Assembly (NCBI RefSeq): GCF_003112455.1
Contig: NZ_BDQX01000171.1
Coordinates: forward strand, 89,380-153,379
Source: Paenibacillus agaridevorans
GTDB lineage: Bacteria > Bacillota > Bacilli > Paenibacillales > Paenibacillaceae
DNA: 64,000 nt
Direction of reading: 5' to 3'
Part shown: piece by piece, positions 50,066-59,424 of the stretch
Layout: every line of letters begins with the position of its first letter
How positions within the stretch are numbered: the stretch's first letter is position 1
Translations under genes and position numbers: made by a program
The notes under the pieces: generated by a model
What the model saw: only the letters and a program-made list of their open reading frames with translations
The model's database searches: none
Told to the model about the DNA's origin: nothing

Positions 50066-52390
50066 TTACTTCAGATCATCCCGATCATCACTGCTTTTTC
50101 GGAAGTGATCCGGTGTTTTTCCACTGTACTTTTTAAACGAGATGTAAAAATACTTTGTATTGTCGATCCCGACCATCTCCCCTATTCGGTTTGCCGGTAA
50201 ATCCGTTGTCAGCAACAGCACTTTTGCTTTTTCGAATCGATAATCGCTCAGGTATTGGTTTAAGGAAACACATGCGATATCTTTAAAAATCTTTCTTGTA
50301 TAGTTGACGGATAGACCTGCCACTTCCGCTAGCTTCTCGATCGTCAGATTCGGATCCATATACGATTGATGAATGTGCTCTCTTAGCTTCTCCACGATCA
50401 TGACGTTTTTTTGCGAGGACTGCTTATCCCGCATGCTGATCGCCATTTCACTGAGTCCAACGAACCATTCCTCCGCTTGATCGAGCGTCTCGCACCTGTA
50501 CAATTGCTGTCCCAAAGCGCCGATATCCGTACTAAGGCCGCTGCGGTCTCCAGTCGCCATCGCTTTAGCGGTACGGGTCACGGTAAACAACAGCTGGTTC
50601 AACAAAATCATCATTTCGTCAAAAGGAGCCTTGCGTAGCAGTGCAAAATACTCCTGGAGTGAATAGATGGTTTTCGATAAGTCTCCAACCTTCATGCTTT
50701 CGGACACTTGCTTCTCCATCGTGGCGGACAGAGTATCGGAGATCGGCTCACGGCTATGCTCGATTTCAGTGGCGATTAAACATCCGGGACCAAATGCCAG
50801 GCGATATCGCGACACATTATAAGCCGACTGCCAGGATAGGGGTATGCTTCGCAGATCGCCCCCATGTGAGCCTATAAAAGCGGAAACAGACATCTTCAAA
50901 AATTTTTCCGTATTGTCTTGTATATCCATAAGAATCTGTGTGACCAGCTCCTCCGAGCCATGTGGCTTCAAGATCAAAATGACGATCCGATCTTCCTCTC
51001 CATCAAAGCTGAAAGCTGGAAAATGTGCAGAGCAAATTTCATCGGCAACGTTAGAAATAGCGTATTTTAACAAGGATAAATCGTTAGGACTGTATGTCTC
51101 TTCAAGCTCCCCGAAAGCATCCAGACGCAGCATACACACCTGGAAGCCCTCGGCTGGAAGTGACATGCCGATCTTTGACAGCCTCCTCTCTATATCCGAA
51201 TCTCTGGTCCAGCCTCCTGTCGTTAACAACCGCAAAACTTCCCTTTGCTCCGTATGCCTGTAAGCCGTCATGCTGCTCTGTAAATCTTGAATCTCTCGTT
51301 CCAAGTGCCGAAAAGCTCCTGTAAGCATGTCGAATTCGCTGATCGGCTCGTTGTTCGCTTCAGAGCCCCGCATTCCCGCAACATTTTTGATGAGTCGATG
51401 AATCGGACCGTAGATCATGCGAGTGAAAAAAAATCCGCTTATCCCCACGACAATCAAGATCACGGCCGTAACGGCAAGGATGTACTGTCTCATTGTATTC
51501 ACCTTGCTTAGCAAGGACTGATAGTTAATATCGCCGATGAATACCCAGCCCAGACTTTCGGATTTGATATAGAACAGCCGATGTTCGGTGCCGTCCAGCT
51601 CCGTCTCGACGACGCCTCGCGGCGATTCGGATTGCAAAATCCGCTGAACGACATCCAGCTCTGACAAATTCGAGTTGATCCTCGAGAGGTCCGAATGGGA
51701 GATGACGACTCCTTGCCTGTTGAGAATCATCGATTGGAACGAGTTGCTTCCCGCGCCGTTCATCATCATATGCTGCAGCACTTGCTGATCCAAATTCAGA
51801 ATCATTGCCCCATTTGTCGCTTTTTCGTCTCTCGCGCTTGAATAAGCGACGCTAATTAAATTCCCGCTAAATGATTTCGTATCCGAGACAAAGGATGTAT
51901 GTCGCGGGATAAAAATGCTTCCGCGCATAGCACCGGAATTTTCAAGCAGTTGCAGGATTTGCTGGTCATAAAATTCGTCAAAAGTTCTTACCGTCGTGAG
52001 AGAAGAAAACACCAGCTCATGCCGCGTATTAACCACATATACCGAATGCACCATCGGATTCGTATTAGCGAGTTCAGTCAATTTGTTCCCGATTCGCCCC
52101 ATCAATCCCGTATCAAACTCATTAGCGTAAAAGCCGGCTTGAATGTCCGCGGAATCGAAAGCGTTTCCAAATTGTTGGTAAGTCGAATTCAATAATATGT
52201 TTGCGGTATTGTAGGATTGCTCCAACGAACGATCCGTTGATTCCGTCCATTCATTCTTCAAGCTTTCAGATACTTTGGACGTAATCGCAAGCGTTAACGC
52301 CGCAATGATTAAAATTCCTACGATTAAATAAGATAAAATAATTCGGATCAGCAGACTCTTTTTCAACACAAAATAACGCAGCGTGCTCAT
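50066..52390 (-). CDS. Membrane-bound AraC-family regulator with extracellular sensor
   Basis: A 774-residue one-component regulator. The ATG at 52390 (MSTLRYFVLKK) is favoured: GAGG sits 9 nt upstream, inside the longer version from 52405. Two membrane segments (about 17-40 and 290-312) bracket an extracellular Cache-like sensor of about 245 residues. A linker region follows, then a central domain (about 395-620) and the C-terminal double HTH of AraC type (LTIEKLAEVAGLSVNYTRKIF ... ANRIGEMVGIDNTKYFYISFKKYSGKTPDHFR). Such regulators (YtdP/YesS-like) sense an extracellular ligand, perhaps with the binding protein, and activate nearby transport and degradation genes. Direct repeats in its own promoter region suggest autoregulation. 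Confidence 0.9.
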   Translation of the reverse strand: MSTLRYFVLKKSLLIRIILSYLIVGILIIAALTLAITSKVSESLKNEWTESTDRSLEQSYNTANILLNSTYQQFGNAFDSADIQAGFYANEFDTGLMGRIGNKLTELANTNPMVHSVYVVNTRHELVFSSLTTVRTFDEFYDQQILQLLENSGAMRGSIFIPRHTSFVSDTKSFSGNLISVAYSSARDEKATNGAMILNLDQQVLQHMMMNGAGSNSFQSMILNRQGVVISHSDLSRINSNLSELDVVQRILQSESPRGVVETELDGTEHRLFYIKSESLGWVFIGDINYQSLLSKVNTMRQYILAVTAVILIVVGISGFFFTRMIYGPIHRLIKNVAGMRGSEANNEPISEFDMLTGAFRHLEREIQDLQSSMTAYRHTEQREVLRLLTTGGWTRDSDIERRLSKIGMSLPAEGFQVCMLRLDAFGELEETYSPNDLSLLKYAISNVADEICSAHFPAFSFDGEEDRIVILILKPHGSEELVTQILMDIQDNTEKFLKMSVSAFIGSHGGDLRSIPLSWQSAYNVSRYRLAFGPGCLIATEIEHSREPISDTLSATMEKQVSESMKVGDLSKTIYSLQEYFALLRKAPFDEMMILLNQLLFTVTRTAKAMATGDRSGLSTDIGALGQQLYRCETLDQAEEWFVGLSEMAISMRDKQSSQKNVMIVEKLREHIHQSYMDPNLTIEKLAEVAGLSVNYTRKIFKDIACVSLNQYLSDYRFEKAKVLLLTTDLPANRIGEMVGIDNTKYFYISFKKYSGKTPDHFRKSSDDRDDLK

Positions 52391-52450
52391 GTGACCTTTC
52401 CTCATTTCAAAGTTGTAATCTACTGTTGTCTATGTGAGTTTGTAACTTAA

Positions 52451-52515
52451 ATTATAGGGATAGACTCTAACGGCTTGGTATGCGCTTTTTTAAGTTTTAA
52501 GTACGCTTTTTTAAG
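52451..52515 (-). promoter_or_regulatory. Promoter region of the AraC regulator with direct repeats
   Basis: A perfect TATAAT -10 (52456-52451) without a good -35. Upstream lie two direct copies of T(A/G)CGCTTTTTTAAG on the plus strand, at 52481-52494 and 52502-52515, exactly 21 bp apart. Copies spaced two helical turns, just upstream of and overlapping the -35 position, are typical of AraC-type activation sites. Confidence 0.5.
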
Positions 52516-52534
52516 AAGTCATTTACATGACAGC

Positions 52535-52563
52535 AAAAAAGGCATGAAACGGATATTCATACC
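52535..52563 (-). terminator. Intrinsic terminator of the lyase operon
   Basis: Minus strand: GGTATGAA pairs with TTCATGCC (one G-T pair) around a short loop, followed by six T (52540-52535). It lies 19 nt after the stop of the 52582 gene. Confidence 0.85.
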
Positions 52564-52581
52564 TCTTTGCTTGCCTTTGTA

Positions 52582-55500
52582 TTATGAATTTGCAGCCAGT
52601 TCTTCACGAATGAGATCGCCGTTACGATATTCACTCAAAAACAACGATGAGTGATCAGACTCGATGTCGTTAACGACTATCTCTTGCAGTCTGCCGTCTA
52701 TGAGCTCGACTCGAACCGTATTCGCGTCCAAAGCTTGCACGGAGCGGATCACGCGATCTCCCTCATAAGGCTCAACGATTGTGACGAACCGTCCAACCTT
52801 GCCTTGCGTCCGAATACCGTATGTCATACGTCTCTGGGCTTCATCGCCCGGGAACGCATCCGCTCCGATCAATCCTATGAAGCGAACGGCCTGCAGACCT
52901 TCCAAATTGACGCTTATTACCGCTTCTTGATCATGATCGATCGGGCTTGTCGGTATCGCTCCCGGATATTCGTTGCCCACGATCGTTACACGTCCATTCT
53001 CGTAATCCTTGCCGATGCCGAAGCCACTGTCCACATTGTTATATACAGGCGACAAATCACTCAGTGTCAGTCTTTTTCCGTCCGCCGTTACGATGTAAGC
53101 CTCGCCCCAGAACAAACCTTGCTTTGTCCGCAGCGGATATTTTTGCTCGGTATAAATCGGATCATTTTTCACACGTAAGGTCAAGGTTTGGACGCCTTCG
53201 GCGATTGCCAGATCGACCTTGCCTTCTCCTAAAAGCCATGCACCAAAAGCGCCTTCCGAAAGGACTTCTCCATCCGCCTCGACCTTGTACGCCATTGGTA
53301 TCGTAATGCCGTGATACTCCGCCGCCCGCCCAATAAATTGTTCGGTATGCTGTGGCCATGCCGCATGAACATCCATTTTGAGCAGGCCGGGACGATTGTA
53401 TGACGTTCTTGTTCCACGCAGATCCTCGCCTTCGCCGTATAAGGTCTTGAAGCTGGCAACGCTTGCTCCATCGACCTCATACCAATGGCAATCCGTAATA
53501 AACTGCGCATCCGACATGGGATTATCCGTCAGCTGGCTCGTATGTTTCGTTTTAGTTAAGCTCTCGGCCTGCAGAGCGTGGAAACCTTTGATTTGGAACA
53601 GGCAATCGAACTGATGCTCACGCTCTCCTTCCACATCATCGAACATAACGATAAAATCATCCGTTATCCCCATCACCCGCTTCTGACGAACAGGCTCCGT
53701 ATAATCCGACAGCTCCCCGTATATCGCCCCGGCCGGCGCTTCGGGCAATGTGCTGGCATTCATCGCGCAGCGCTCCTCCAGCGTCTCGTCGTCTCGATAG
53801 ATCATGCCGCCATATGGGGGATATGCCCACTTTGCGGTCGTCTCCACCGCCACTGCTTGTATGGCGTTTCCGCTATAGAACAACGTACGTCTGGAATCGG
53901 CTGGCACCTGCACTTTCCCATCGACGACGACCATGTTTTTGGTCATCGAGTTTTGCACGTAAAATTTGTACATGAAATGATGATAACCCCACCAAACATG
54001 CTCAGGATTAAAGAAGCTTCGGCCGTAACGCATGACGGATAACAGCCCTGTCCGGTCAAAATGACCGTGCGCGTAGCCATGGGAGCCGTATCGGAGCACC
54101 GCTTGGATTCGATCCTGCTGCTCCCTTCCCTCCGTCTGGCTTCGCAGCATTGCGACGCCTACATTATCGGAATAGGCGTTGCTTGTCCCATAAGAAGAAC
54201 GAACATCGGGCAATTCCGCATGGCCAAAGATGGGGTCGACTACGTTATTCATTTTGATAACCGGTACGTATTCGGGATCTTTGTAATAGAAATAAGCCAA
54301 ATCGTAGGTTGACCCAAAATGTACTCCCTCCAGCTTCCGCTCCTCCGAATCGCTGATGCCGAACAGTACTCCCCGGTAGTCCAAAAACGGGATCGTAGCA
54401 TCGAACATATCCTTAATGCGGATATAGCTTTTACTACTGCCGCCCCAACGTTTGTTGTACATCCCAAAACGGAAACGGGCATCCTCCCCGTTGTACGTGC
54501 TGTTCACCTCGTCGTTAAACGGCGCAGGGAAATGCGTATGGACGATATTGATGCCAAACGGCAAGAGCGCATGGGCCGTATGGATATACATCGACGATAC
54601 CCAGGTATTGTAGCTGACCGAGCACTCATGCCACCAGCCATCATTGAACAGACCGTATCGCAGCTGCTCGATTGATCCTCCGGGCCCGAATACAAAGCGA
54701 AGCGCTCTCTCCATGTCCTGAATGGCTAATGCGCAATAAAACGCGCCGGTTATTTCGGATAGCAGCCAGTTGGATATATGACCGCCATGGATATGATGGT
54801 CTAGAATATCCATATAAATCCGGAAGCATTTCTCGATCCCTTGGTGCTCCCCCGGCGTCAACACGCCAGCATCGAAGATGATGTCATACGGAATCGCGAG
54901 ATGCTGAAAAAAATGTCCTTCCTGGACATAGCTTTGGCTGCAGCCCTTTTTCTTCTTCGGATATCCGTTTTCTTCGTTGATGAAGTAACGGAAAAATTGC
55001 GCCACTTTCTCCGCATAATGTTTCTCGCCGGTCAGCGCGTAAGCGTAAGCAGCGGACATGATGAAATGCTCTTCTTGCGTGTCGTAGCAATAGTCCCGCT
55101 CATCGACTGGCACTGGCGGCTTTACTTCCCATGCCGCAGCATCTTGAAGGAGGCGCTCATAACCCGGCTGGAAGCAATCGTGACGATCGATGAGCCTCTT
55201 GCGCTCCGCCCACTGCTCCTTCGACCAGTATATATACGGATGAGCAAGTCTTCGCATCGTTTTGAGCTCGATCTCGGCAGCGCTTGTACCGTCCCCGTTG
55301 CCTATAAAACGCAGCACGGTACTTTCGTGACCTCCAGGCACCACGGATTCATGCATCTTAAAGACGGCCGTTACCTCCTGACTGGCGTACGGCGCAAGGT
55401 CGAATTCCTTCGGCGACAGCTCCGCTAAGAGCGACTCCCAGCCTTCAAACCGCTGCTTTACCGACACGCGCTGCCGACTGTCCGTGCAGTTGTACACCGA

Positions 55501-55992
55501 AATCGTGTAGGAAACCAGCTCTCCGGCTTCGCCGGACTTGCCCTTCACGTCGGCCTGTACATACAGTCTCTCTCCCCGTACGAGCTTCGCGGTAAGAAGC
55601 TCGGCATTTCCTTGCAGCTCGAAGCTTTGCAGAAACCGCCAGATGTTAGCCTTTGCGGTCTCGATTTCGAAGTCCTCCAATCTTACCCTCGCCTCGTGTA
55701 TGCCAGCTCCGGCGATTGCGATTCCGGCTTTCACCGGAATATGATCCGCAAAATTGGCTTGAACACTCACTTCGGTCGAATCGTCAACGCAATAAAGCTT
55801 CAGAATTAAGCCGTGCCAGCCCATCGCATCCTGCGCCGCATGATGCCCCCGTTCGAACCCGATCGGATACCACCCTCCCGCATCGTCCGCGGCAGGATAA
55901 GAGATGACGAGTTTTTGTGTCAAGCTATATTTTTCATCAGCCGGTCTTCCCGAAAGCTTCCATTCCTTGAGCAAATCAATCTGTGCATTCAT
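52582..55992 (-). CDS. Large alginate-lyase/heparinase-type protein (cytoplasmic)
   Basis: A 1136-residue protein without signal peptide or membrane segment. Residues about 1-245 contain two beta-sandwich regions. Residues about 250-560 form an (alpha/alpha) toroid of alginate-lyase type (PYIYWSKEQWAERKRLIDRH; SNWLLSEITGAFY with N408; FNDGWWHECSVSYNTW with E456 and Y461). Residues about 600-1120 are the heparinase II/III-like beta domain, with H642-G-H644-F-D646 (YAHGHFDRTGL), the PL15/PL17-like motif. This points to an exo-type lyase that beta-eliminates uronic-acid-containing oligosaccharides in the cytoplasm. Its size exceeds usual family members by several hundred residues. The start overlaps the previous stop (ATGA), so it is coupled to the other lyase-like gene. 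Confidence 0.82.
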   Translation of the reverse strand: MNAQIDLLKEWKLSGRPADEKYSLTQKLVISYPAADDAGGWYPIGFERGHHAAQDAMGWHGLILKLYCVDDSTEVSVQANFADHIPVKAGIAIAGAGIHEARVRLEDFEIETAKANIWRFLQSFELQGNAELLTAKLVRGERLYVQADVKGKSGEAGELVSYTISVYNCTDSRQRVSVKQRFEGWESLLAELSPKEFDLAPYASQEVTAVFKMHESVVPGGHESTVLRFIGNGDGTSAAEIELKTMRRLAHPYIYWSKEQWAERKRLIDRHDCFQPGYERLLQDAAAWEVKPPVPVDERDYCYDTQEEHFIMSAAYAYALTGEKHYAEKVAQFFRYFINEENGYPKKKKGCSQSYVQEGHFFQHLAIPYDIIFDAGVLTPGEHQGIEKCFRIYMDILDHHIHGGHISNWLLSEITGAFYCALAIQDMERALRFVFGPGGSIEQLRYGLFNDGWWHECSVSYNTWVSSMYIHTAHALLPFGINIVHTHFPAPFNDEVNSTYNGEDARFRFGMYNKRWGGSSKSYIRIKDMFDATIPFLDYRGVLFGISDSEERKLEGVHFGSTYDLAYFYYKDPEYVPVIKMNNVVDPIFGHAELPDVRSSYGTSNAYSDNVGVAMLRSQTEGREQQDRIQAVLRYGSHGYAHGHFDRTGLLSVMRYGRSFFNPEHVWWGYHHFMYKFYVQNSMTKNMVVVDGKVQVPADSRRTLFYSGNAIQAVAVETTAKWAYPPYGGMIYRDDETLEERCAMNASTLPEAPAGAIYGELSDYTEPVRQKRVMGITDDFIVMFDDVEGEREHQFDCLFQIKGFHALQAESLTKTKHTSQLTDNPMSDAQFITDCHWYEVDGASVASFKTLYGEGEDLRGTRTSYNRPGLLKMDVHAAWPQHTEQFIGRAAEYHGITIPMAYKVEADGEVLSEGAFGAWLLGEGKVDLAIAEGVQTLTLRVKNDPIYTEQKYPLRTKQGLFWGEAYIVTADGKRLTLSDLSPVYNNVDSGFGIGKDYENGRVTIVGNEYPGAIPTSPIDHDQEAVISVNLEGLQAVRFIGLIGADAFPGDEAQRRMTYGIRTQGKVGRFVTIVEPYEGDRVIRSVQALDANTVRVELIDGRLQEIVVNDIESDHSSLFLSEYRNGDLIREELAANS

Positions 55993-58900
55993 CGTTGTTC
56001 CGCTCCTTCGCGTTCAGTTTGGCTTACTACGACACCGTATTGTTCTGGTGCAGCTTTCAGCTCGCAACTCAACTTCCCGGCATGCAGAATGATCGTTCCG
56101 TCTTGATCCGTCTTCGTCCGCAGCTTTTGTTGTCCGCGTTCCTTAGGATACAGCACCGTCAAAAATCCCTCGCTCGCATCCGCAACGGCACGAATATACT
56201 CCATCATGGTGACACCATCGTCTCCGCTGTCAAAGAACGGCGTTGACCGCCCTTTCTCCACCTTGATCGACTGCAACGGGCGAATAAACACCGTTTCGAG
56301 ATCAACTCCGTATACGCCTTCCGAAAGCAAGGCGCTGCCCTCCACTTTGGTTTGTTTGGATGCTACAGGAATCGTAAATTGAACCAATCCCGTGAAATCC
56401 TCGACCGTATCCCGGATGACGTACAGATCCGCTTGCTTCACGTACGTGACATGACGAATATGCCGGCCCTGTCCTTCGGGATTAGCTATTTCGATCGTAA
56501 TCCTTTCCAGATCCTCGCCTAATTGCACTTCCAGCACTTTACTCGTTCTCGGTACATCAACCCAGCCTCGCTCCAAACTGTACGTTCCCGCCGACAGATT
56601 TATCGCGCCGGAGTTATGGCTTGGGATAACGGTTTGACGGGTCGCAAATTGCAGACAGGCATGGGAGTAGGAGCTAATATGCCAGCTTGTGCCGCTGTCG
56701 AAGTAACCTTCGATTCCCGAATCCATGACTAGCGGGATATTGTTTTTATAGATGACAAAGGCACCTTGATCCAGATGCCCGTGCGCGATCGGACCGGGAC
56801 TGGACATGATCCCAAAGTAGCTTTGCTTCGAATCTCCGGTTTCATTGCGGAAAATATAAATGCCTGCATCCGGAAAGCTAGCTGTCGAGCTCAGCTCAAG
56901 CGGCGTTGAAGGCACATAATTATCGCCTTGGCCAAGCAAGTTTTCCAGCACGATGCCTTCTCCCCATAGCTTCTTAAACGGCTTGCCGGCTGCCGTCCAC
57001 GTATGGTACATCCGATCCGCCAGCTTGCGATCGACCTTGGCGACATCCGCCAAATAAGTAGCAAAGCTGCCAAATTCGCTGCCATCCCCCAGCGCATGAT
57101 CGCCGAATGGCGGCGTGCCGATCCTTCCGCCGAAGTATTCGTAGCCCGGCGTTTGCATCTCGATACTAAATCCGAACATACGTGCGAGCGGCGTTGTCTC
57201 GAACCAATTATCTCCGAGCACATTGTGCGCCGCCTTCGCATATCCAGCAAACCGCTCCAATGCCGCATGATGGTAACGAATCGACTCTGGCCAAGATGAA
57301 TCCGGATTCACGTTCAACTCCAGCTGCGCCTTTAGTATGGCGTCCGCATTATATAGCCAGGTATGGCGATTCGGGAAATCGGTCAGCGCCATCATCATGA
57401 GGCCGGTACCCGCACACATGTCTGTTTGCCAATTGCTGCAGCCTTCCTGCGCCTCTCTCGTCGTCCACTCTGTTCGATCCCTCAAATCCAGCATGTATCG
57501 GAGCAAATATTCGACCAGTGCGTAAAATTGTCGCTTCTCCTCGCCCGAAAATATATGCGCCTGCTTAATCATCGAGTAGCTGACAGCGGCACTGCTGAGC
57601 AGCCTTCCGCCTTGTACCGCACCGTAGCTGTCGCTGCCTTCGGGACGCAGATTGGTGACCATCCAATGCTCTGCTCCTTGGCTGAAATCATGAAGAATGT
57701 ATAGAAGCGCATATTTGACTTTCATGGCATACTCGATCTCGCCCGTCAGGGCATATTGAATGGCGTCGCACTGCATCGCAAGCTGGAAGCGTCCTCCCGG
57801 GATAGACGATTTACGATTAAACAGATACGTATATTCTCCGATCGGCGCTCCAGATTCGTTATAGTACGTAACAACCGTCTTTAAACCCGCCTTCAGCTTG
57901 CCATCCAATTTGGCTTGGAAGGTTAGCGTGTACCCGACTCCGCTTTCGACATTAAAAGGTTCGATGCAGGTCCAGGCTGCCTCGTCCTCACGGGTTGGAT
58001 TGCAGAGATAGAGCGAATGGTTACGAACGCCTTCTTTGTGTTTCGTCGCAACCTGCGATGATGGATTAGCCGGCTCCAGCCGTTTCCGATCGCCACCGCC
58101 GCAATATGGATATTCGCTTTCCCATCGCATGTGAGGATTTCCCTTGCGCGCTTCCGGAACCCAGAAGTCCGGACTGTCTGAGCCCTCGTCGAAACCGGCA
58201 TTCCGGATCTTAAGACTGCCCCCGCTGGCTGATAAAATTTCCAATTGATCGATCCATACATGTCCGAGACCTTCTTCTTCATTCTCCTCGGATGGAAGCA
58301 CAAATGAAAGGCTCGCCTTCGCCGCATGTTCCGGAGCCTGGAAATTGACGATTTTGTCCGTCGAGCTCCACAAGTAAAAATGCTGGTTCAGCTCGTCATA
58401 ATCCGATTCTCCGTCCTTGATGTTCGCAACGGCTTTTTCGAGATCATCCAGGCTAAAATGTCCCGCAATTCCTGCAATACGTTCATACTGCTCTCGAACT
58501 AACGGATCCGATTCGATCACGGCTTTCACCTGCTGGAGTCCTTCGCCAGTCAAATAGAGTGAAGCGTATGGATCCACATCCGTTCGAAGCACTCGGGAGT
58601 AGCGGCATTCGCGAATTCGATTAAAACAGTCCACGACGGCTAGCGCAAGCTCCTCGCTGGAATGATCGCTCAATGCGTCATCCGATGATGGCTTTAGTTG
58701 TTCCACGGTTGCCGCGGATGCTCGAAGCTTACGAACAGCTTCATCGTCCAGGCAACCGACTTCATCGCCAATTCGGGCATTATGCAGCAGCTCATTCGCT
58801 TTCGATAATGCCAAGTCCGTTTTATAAACTAGCCGCTCCTTGCCTCCGCGAAGCAGATCCTGCTCCTCGAACCACTCCAGAGCGGGCTCCATTCCATACG

Positions 58901-59177
58901 AAGTATATACGTTGCTCTCTTTGGCGAATGGCGGCACCATCGTATACCGCTTGGTTGCGAACAATACCGCTTCTTCCTCACGAGGAGCATAGAACTCACG
59001 ATTGCGTTTAAACGGCAAGCCGTTCTCGCCCTTCAACGCTTCACGTGCCGCTTGCATCAGATCGTCGATTGCCAGCTTGGCACCGTCCGTATAATAACAT
59101 CCTCTTGCATCTACTATAGCTTCCGCCCGCTCTATCAAGGCTTGGAGCCGTCTTTTGTCCTCCGATACTTGAATCAT
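55989..59177 (-). CDS. Large heparinase II/III-like protein with internal CBM-like insert (cytoplasmic)
   Basis: A 1062-residue protein, no signal peptide. Residues about 1-265 are helical. Residues about 280-450 look like a carbohydrate-binding beta-sandwich (VWIDQLEILSASGG, IRNAGFDEGSDSPDFW), an insertion within the toroid. Residues about 460-750 complete the helical toroid (SNWQTDMCAGTGLMM with N582; SSWPESIRYHHAAL). Residues about 760-1045 are the heparinase II/III beta domain, with AHGHLD at 798-803 and PLVMDSG. Catalytic-type Asn, His and Tyr positions seem preserved. It is the first gene of a two-gene operon and overlaps the second lyase-like gene by 4 nt. The two together could degrade different linkages of one imported acidic oligosaccharide. 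Confidence 0.82.
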   Translation of the reverse strand: MIQVSEDKRRLQALIERAEAIVDARGCYYTDGAKLAIDDLMQAAREALKGENGLPFKRNREFYAPREEEAVLFATKRYTMVPPFAKESNVYTSYGMEPALEWFEEQDLLRGGKERLVYKTDLALSKANELLHNARIGDEVGCLDDEAVRKLRASAATVEQLKPSSDDALSDHSSEELALAVVDCFNRIRECRYSRVLRTDVDPYASLYLTGEGLQQVKAVIESDPLVREQYERIAGIAGHFSLDDLEKAVANIKDGESDYDELNQHFYLWSSTDKIVNFQAPEHAAKASLSFVLPSEENEEEGLGHVWIDQLEILSASGGSLKIRNAGFDEGSDSPDFWVPEARKGNPHMRWESEYPYCGGGDRKRLEPANPSSQVATKHKEGVRNHSLYLCNPTREDEAAWTCIEPFNVESGVGYTLTFQAKLDGKLKAGLKTVVTYYNESGAPIGEYTYLFNRKSSIPGGRFQLAMQCDAIQYALTGEIEYAMKVKYALLYILHDFSQGAEHWMVTNLRPEGSDSYGAVQGGRLLSSAAVSYSMIKQAHIFSGEEKRQFYALVEYLLRYMLDLRDRTEWTTREAQEGCSNWQTDMCAGTGLMMMALTDFPNRHTWLYNADAILKAQLELNVNPDSSWPESIRYHHAALERFAGYAKAAHNVLGDNWFETTPLARMFGFSIEMQTPGYEYFGGRIGTPPFGDHALGDGSEFGSFATYLADVAKVDRKLADRMYHTWTAAGKPFKKLWGEGIVLENLLGQGDNYVPSTPLELSSTASFPDAGIYIFRNETGDSKQSYFGIMSSPGPIAHGHLDQGAFVIYKNNIPLVMDSGIEGYFDSGTSWHISSYSHACLQFATRQTVIPSHNSGAINLSAGTYSLERGWVDVPRTSKVLEVQLGEDLERITIEIANPEGQGRHIRHVTYVKQADLYVIRDTVEDFTGLVQFTIPVASKQTKVEGSALLSEGVYGVDLETVFIRPLQSIKVEKGRSTPFFDSGDDGVTMMEYIRAVADASEGFLTVLYPKERGQQKLRTKTDQDGTIILHAGKLSCELKAAPEQYGVVVSQTEREGAEQR

Positions 59178-59351
59178 CTCTTCCCCTGCCTTCGTTTCTC
59201 ATCGTTTAAGTGGATGATAGATTTCCTGCAAAGGATGACAGATATCGCGAATAATGACTAGCACCAAATCGTAACGAAAACCTCAATATTGAATGTTCAC
59301 CCTGCTCAAAAGCTTAAAATTTCACGATCTTTAGAATCAGCGGTTACAACT

Positions 59352-59405
59352 TAAAAAACGCACACGAAATGGCGGCGCTGGATCCATGTCCCTAGCGCCG
59401 CCATT
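59352..59405 (-). terminator. Terminator of the esterase gene
   Basis: Perfect 12-bp GC-rich stem AATGGCGGCGCT/AGCGCCGCCATT (59368-59379, 59394-59405). On the minus strand a T6 run (59357-59352) follows after about ten bases. The stem lies 19 nt after the 59425 stop. Confidence 0.75.
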
Positions 59406-59424
59406 CGTTTCGGACTGATATTTA

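Noticed and set aside
59349-59362. ACTTAAAAAACGCA as an AraC site for the lyase operon
   Set aside because: Single copy that coincides with the T-tract of the esterase-gene terminator; mentioned only as weak support.
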